DNA from: Bacteroidota bacterium
Lineage (GTDB): Bacteria > Bacteroidota > Bacteroidia > Chitinophagales > Chitinophagaceae
Assembly (NCBI GenBank): GCA_023429365.1
Contig: JAEYVW010000369.1
Span: 1 to 7,103, forward strand
Length of the DNA stretch: 7,103 nt
Direction of reading: 5' to 3'
In this document: positions 6,534 through 7,103 of the stretch, piece after piece
Position numbering within the stretch: position 1 is the stretch's first letter
Layout of the letters: every line of letters begins with the position of its first letter
Position numbers and translations under genes: made by a program
The notes under the pieces: model-generated
What the model saw: only the letters and a program-made list of their open reading frames with translations
What the model was told of the DNA's origin: nothing
Databases searched by the model: none

Positions 6534-6542
6534 ATTACCAAT
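6534..6542. repeat. Left target-site duplication ATTACCAAT
   Basis: This 9-bp direct repeat abuts the left terminal inverted repeat and is identical to 6900-6908. Confidence 0.85.
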
Positions 6543-6702
6543 CATTGCTGTCCGGAATAACATTTAAAAGTGTTATAGAAGCCAGGGCTAGCACGATTTT
6601 AATGGATTTTCTTCTTATAAAGACTTTGCCTTATTTCCGGGAATCTCCCAATGGTGATGAGACGCTACGGGTACAACGAGGTGTATAGCCATTTTGTTTC
6701 AT

Positions 6703-6730
6703 AACCTGCTTTCCATAGCAGGTTTTTTTT
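6703..6730 (+). terminator. Strong intrinsic terminator inside the mobile element
   Basis: AACCTGCT (6703-6710), loop TTCCAT and AGCAGGTT (6717-6724) form a perfect 8-bp stem that runs into an uninterrupted T-tract to 6730. The T-run is on the plus strand only, so it acts on rightward transcription. No CDS ends just before it. It either blocks read-through entering from the left or ends a short RNA made within the element. Confidence 0.85.
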
Positions 6731-6732
6731 GG

Positions 6733-6825
6733 GAACACATAGGAACAATAGGAACATAGTTAACATAGTGGGTTACTATAATGAATTACTATGTTTTCTC
6801 TGTCCCTATGTCCCTATTGTTGTTC
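6733..6825. repeat. Inverted repeat of ATAGGAACA-type units inside the element
   Basis: The left arm (6733-6769) contains two exact tandem copies of ATAGGAACA (6739-6747 and 6748-6756). The right arm (6788-6825) contains two exact tandem copies of GTCCCTAT (6802-6809 and 6810-6817). The arms are imperfect reverse complements, exact at the inner ends: AACATAGT 6762-6769 with ACTATGTT 6788-6795. The 18-nt middle is unique. The dyad begins directly after the terminator T-tract. It is nested in the 357-bp element and repeats the design of the 3497-3658 dyad with different unit sequences. Confidence 0.75.
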
Positions 6826-6899
6826 AATGGGGCCTTGAACCAAAGTGATCAAAATATAAATAGTAGGTTTTTGAAGCCGGAATTCCCCGGACAGCAATG

Positions 6900-6908
6900 A
6901 TTACCAAT
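6900..6908. repeat. Right target-site duplication ATTACCAAT
   Basis: This 9-bp direct repeat abuts the right terminal inverted repeat and is identical to 6534-6542. Confidence 0.85.
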
Positions 6909-6927
6909 TACAAATTTCTTGAAAAAT

Positions 6928-7103
6928 CTACTGTCCTGAAGACAAAGCCACCTCATCACTGGCTTTAATATTGATAATGCGGTAGCTAACCTTTATACCC
7001 CGGTTGGTATCAGCTACACGGACGGTAGCGGATCCGTTTGGTGCGATAGATTTGAAACTGATATGTTCTGTTCTAAGGGGTTCCTCACTGGGCTTGAGAT
7101 ATT
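6928..7103 (-). CDS. C-terminal end of an unidentified protein, cut by the window edge
   Basis: An open minus-strand frame enters from the right edge and ends at TAG (6930-6928), giving 57 C-terminal residues. The segment reads as real protein: alternating polar and hydrophobic positions suggesting beta strands (EHISFKSIAPNG, SATVRVAD, RGIKVSYRIINIK), then a short Ser/Gly-rich tail. It is unbroken over the whole available length. I do not recognise the family, and no catalytic motif is visible. It is convergent with the barrel gene, and the mobile element sits between the two 3' ends. Its N-terminus and length are unknown. Confidence 0.7.
   Translation of the reverse strand, partial: YLKPSEEPLRTEHISFKSIAPNGSATVRVADTNRGIKVSYRIINIKASDEVALSSGQ

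Larger units (their letters stand above)
6543..6899. mobile_element. 357-bp non-autonomous (MITE-like) insertion element
   Basis: The element begins with CATTGCTGTCCGG (6543-6555) and ends with its exact reverse complement CCGGACAGCAATG (6887-6899). The 9-mer ATTACCAAT lies immediately outside both ends (6534-6542 and 6900-6908), which is the expected target-site duplication. A subterminal hairpin ATAACA/TGTTAT (6557-6562 with 6571-6576) follows the left end. No open frame of useful length lies inside, so a transposase must come from elsewhere. A 9-bp duplication is compatible with IS4-type and several other DDE transposases; the family is not proven. The intact ends and duplication suggest a fairly recent insertion. 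It landed between the terminators of the barrel gene and the 3' end of a leftward gene, whose stop is 19 bp beyond the right duplication. Confidence 0.85.

Noticed and set aside
6285..6563. Minus-strand frame covering the end of the barrel gene and the hairpins
   Set aside because: It is antisense to the barrel gene, runs through palindromic repeats and the end of the mobile element, and shows no protein-like pattern.
6577..6730. Riboswitch or tRNA gene
   Set aside because: No recognisable riboswitch core, tRNA T-loop or acceptor pairing was found. Only the terminator is secure, so it is reported as a possible small RNA rather than a named class.

Overview
The window looks like chromosomal DNA of a Bacteroidota species, most likely a member of the Chitinophagaceae or a near relative. 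This rests on the protein flavour (PorT-like outer-membrane barrel, zinc-less CobB-type sirtuin, TPR gene directly before ribH), on A-rich leaders with no clear Shine-Dalgarno sequences, and on two matches to the Bacteroidota -7 promoter box TAnnTTTG. The assignment is inference; there is no rRNA gene here to fix it.

Layout. Positions 15-3017 form a rightward block: pyruvate dehydrogenase E1 alpha (pdhA, TTG start at the window edge), a membrane-anchored TPR protein, lumazine synthase (ribH) and a LutA-like iron-sulfur protein with two CCG domains. The last three are tightly packed and probably co-transcribed. A stand-alone EVE-domain protein (3087-3497) and a CobB-type sirtuin (3673-4386) follow, separated by a 162-bp inverted repeat whose arms are built of 9-nt CACGAAT units. 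The sirtuin meets a leftward saccharopine dehydrogenase (LYS9-type) gene head-on, and both stop codons are read from the same palindromic CTAG. A 94-bp divergent intergenic region then leads to a rightward secreted beta-barrel protein (5815-6396). The right edge holds the C-terminal 57 residues of an unidentified leftward gene (stop at 6928-6930).

The genes are mostly housekeeping: pyruvate to acetyl-CoA, riboflavin synthesis, probable organic-acid oxidation, NAD-dependent deacylation and lysine/saccharopine metabolism. I see no defence island, phage or CRISPR array.

The most striking part is the 531-bp gap 6397-6927. It holds terminator-like hairpins after the barrel gene and then a clean 357-bp non-autonomous mobile element (6543-6899). 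That element has 13-bp perfect terminal inverted repeats and a perfect 9-bp flanking duplication (ATTACCAAT). Inside it are an orphan intrinsic terminator and a second dyad made of short tandem units. Across the window, three intergenic dyads share the same design: arms made of 7-9-nt tandem units facing each other across a unique loop.
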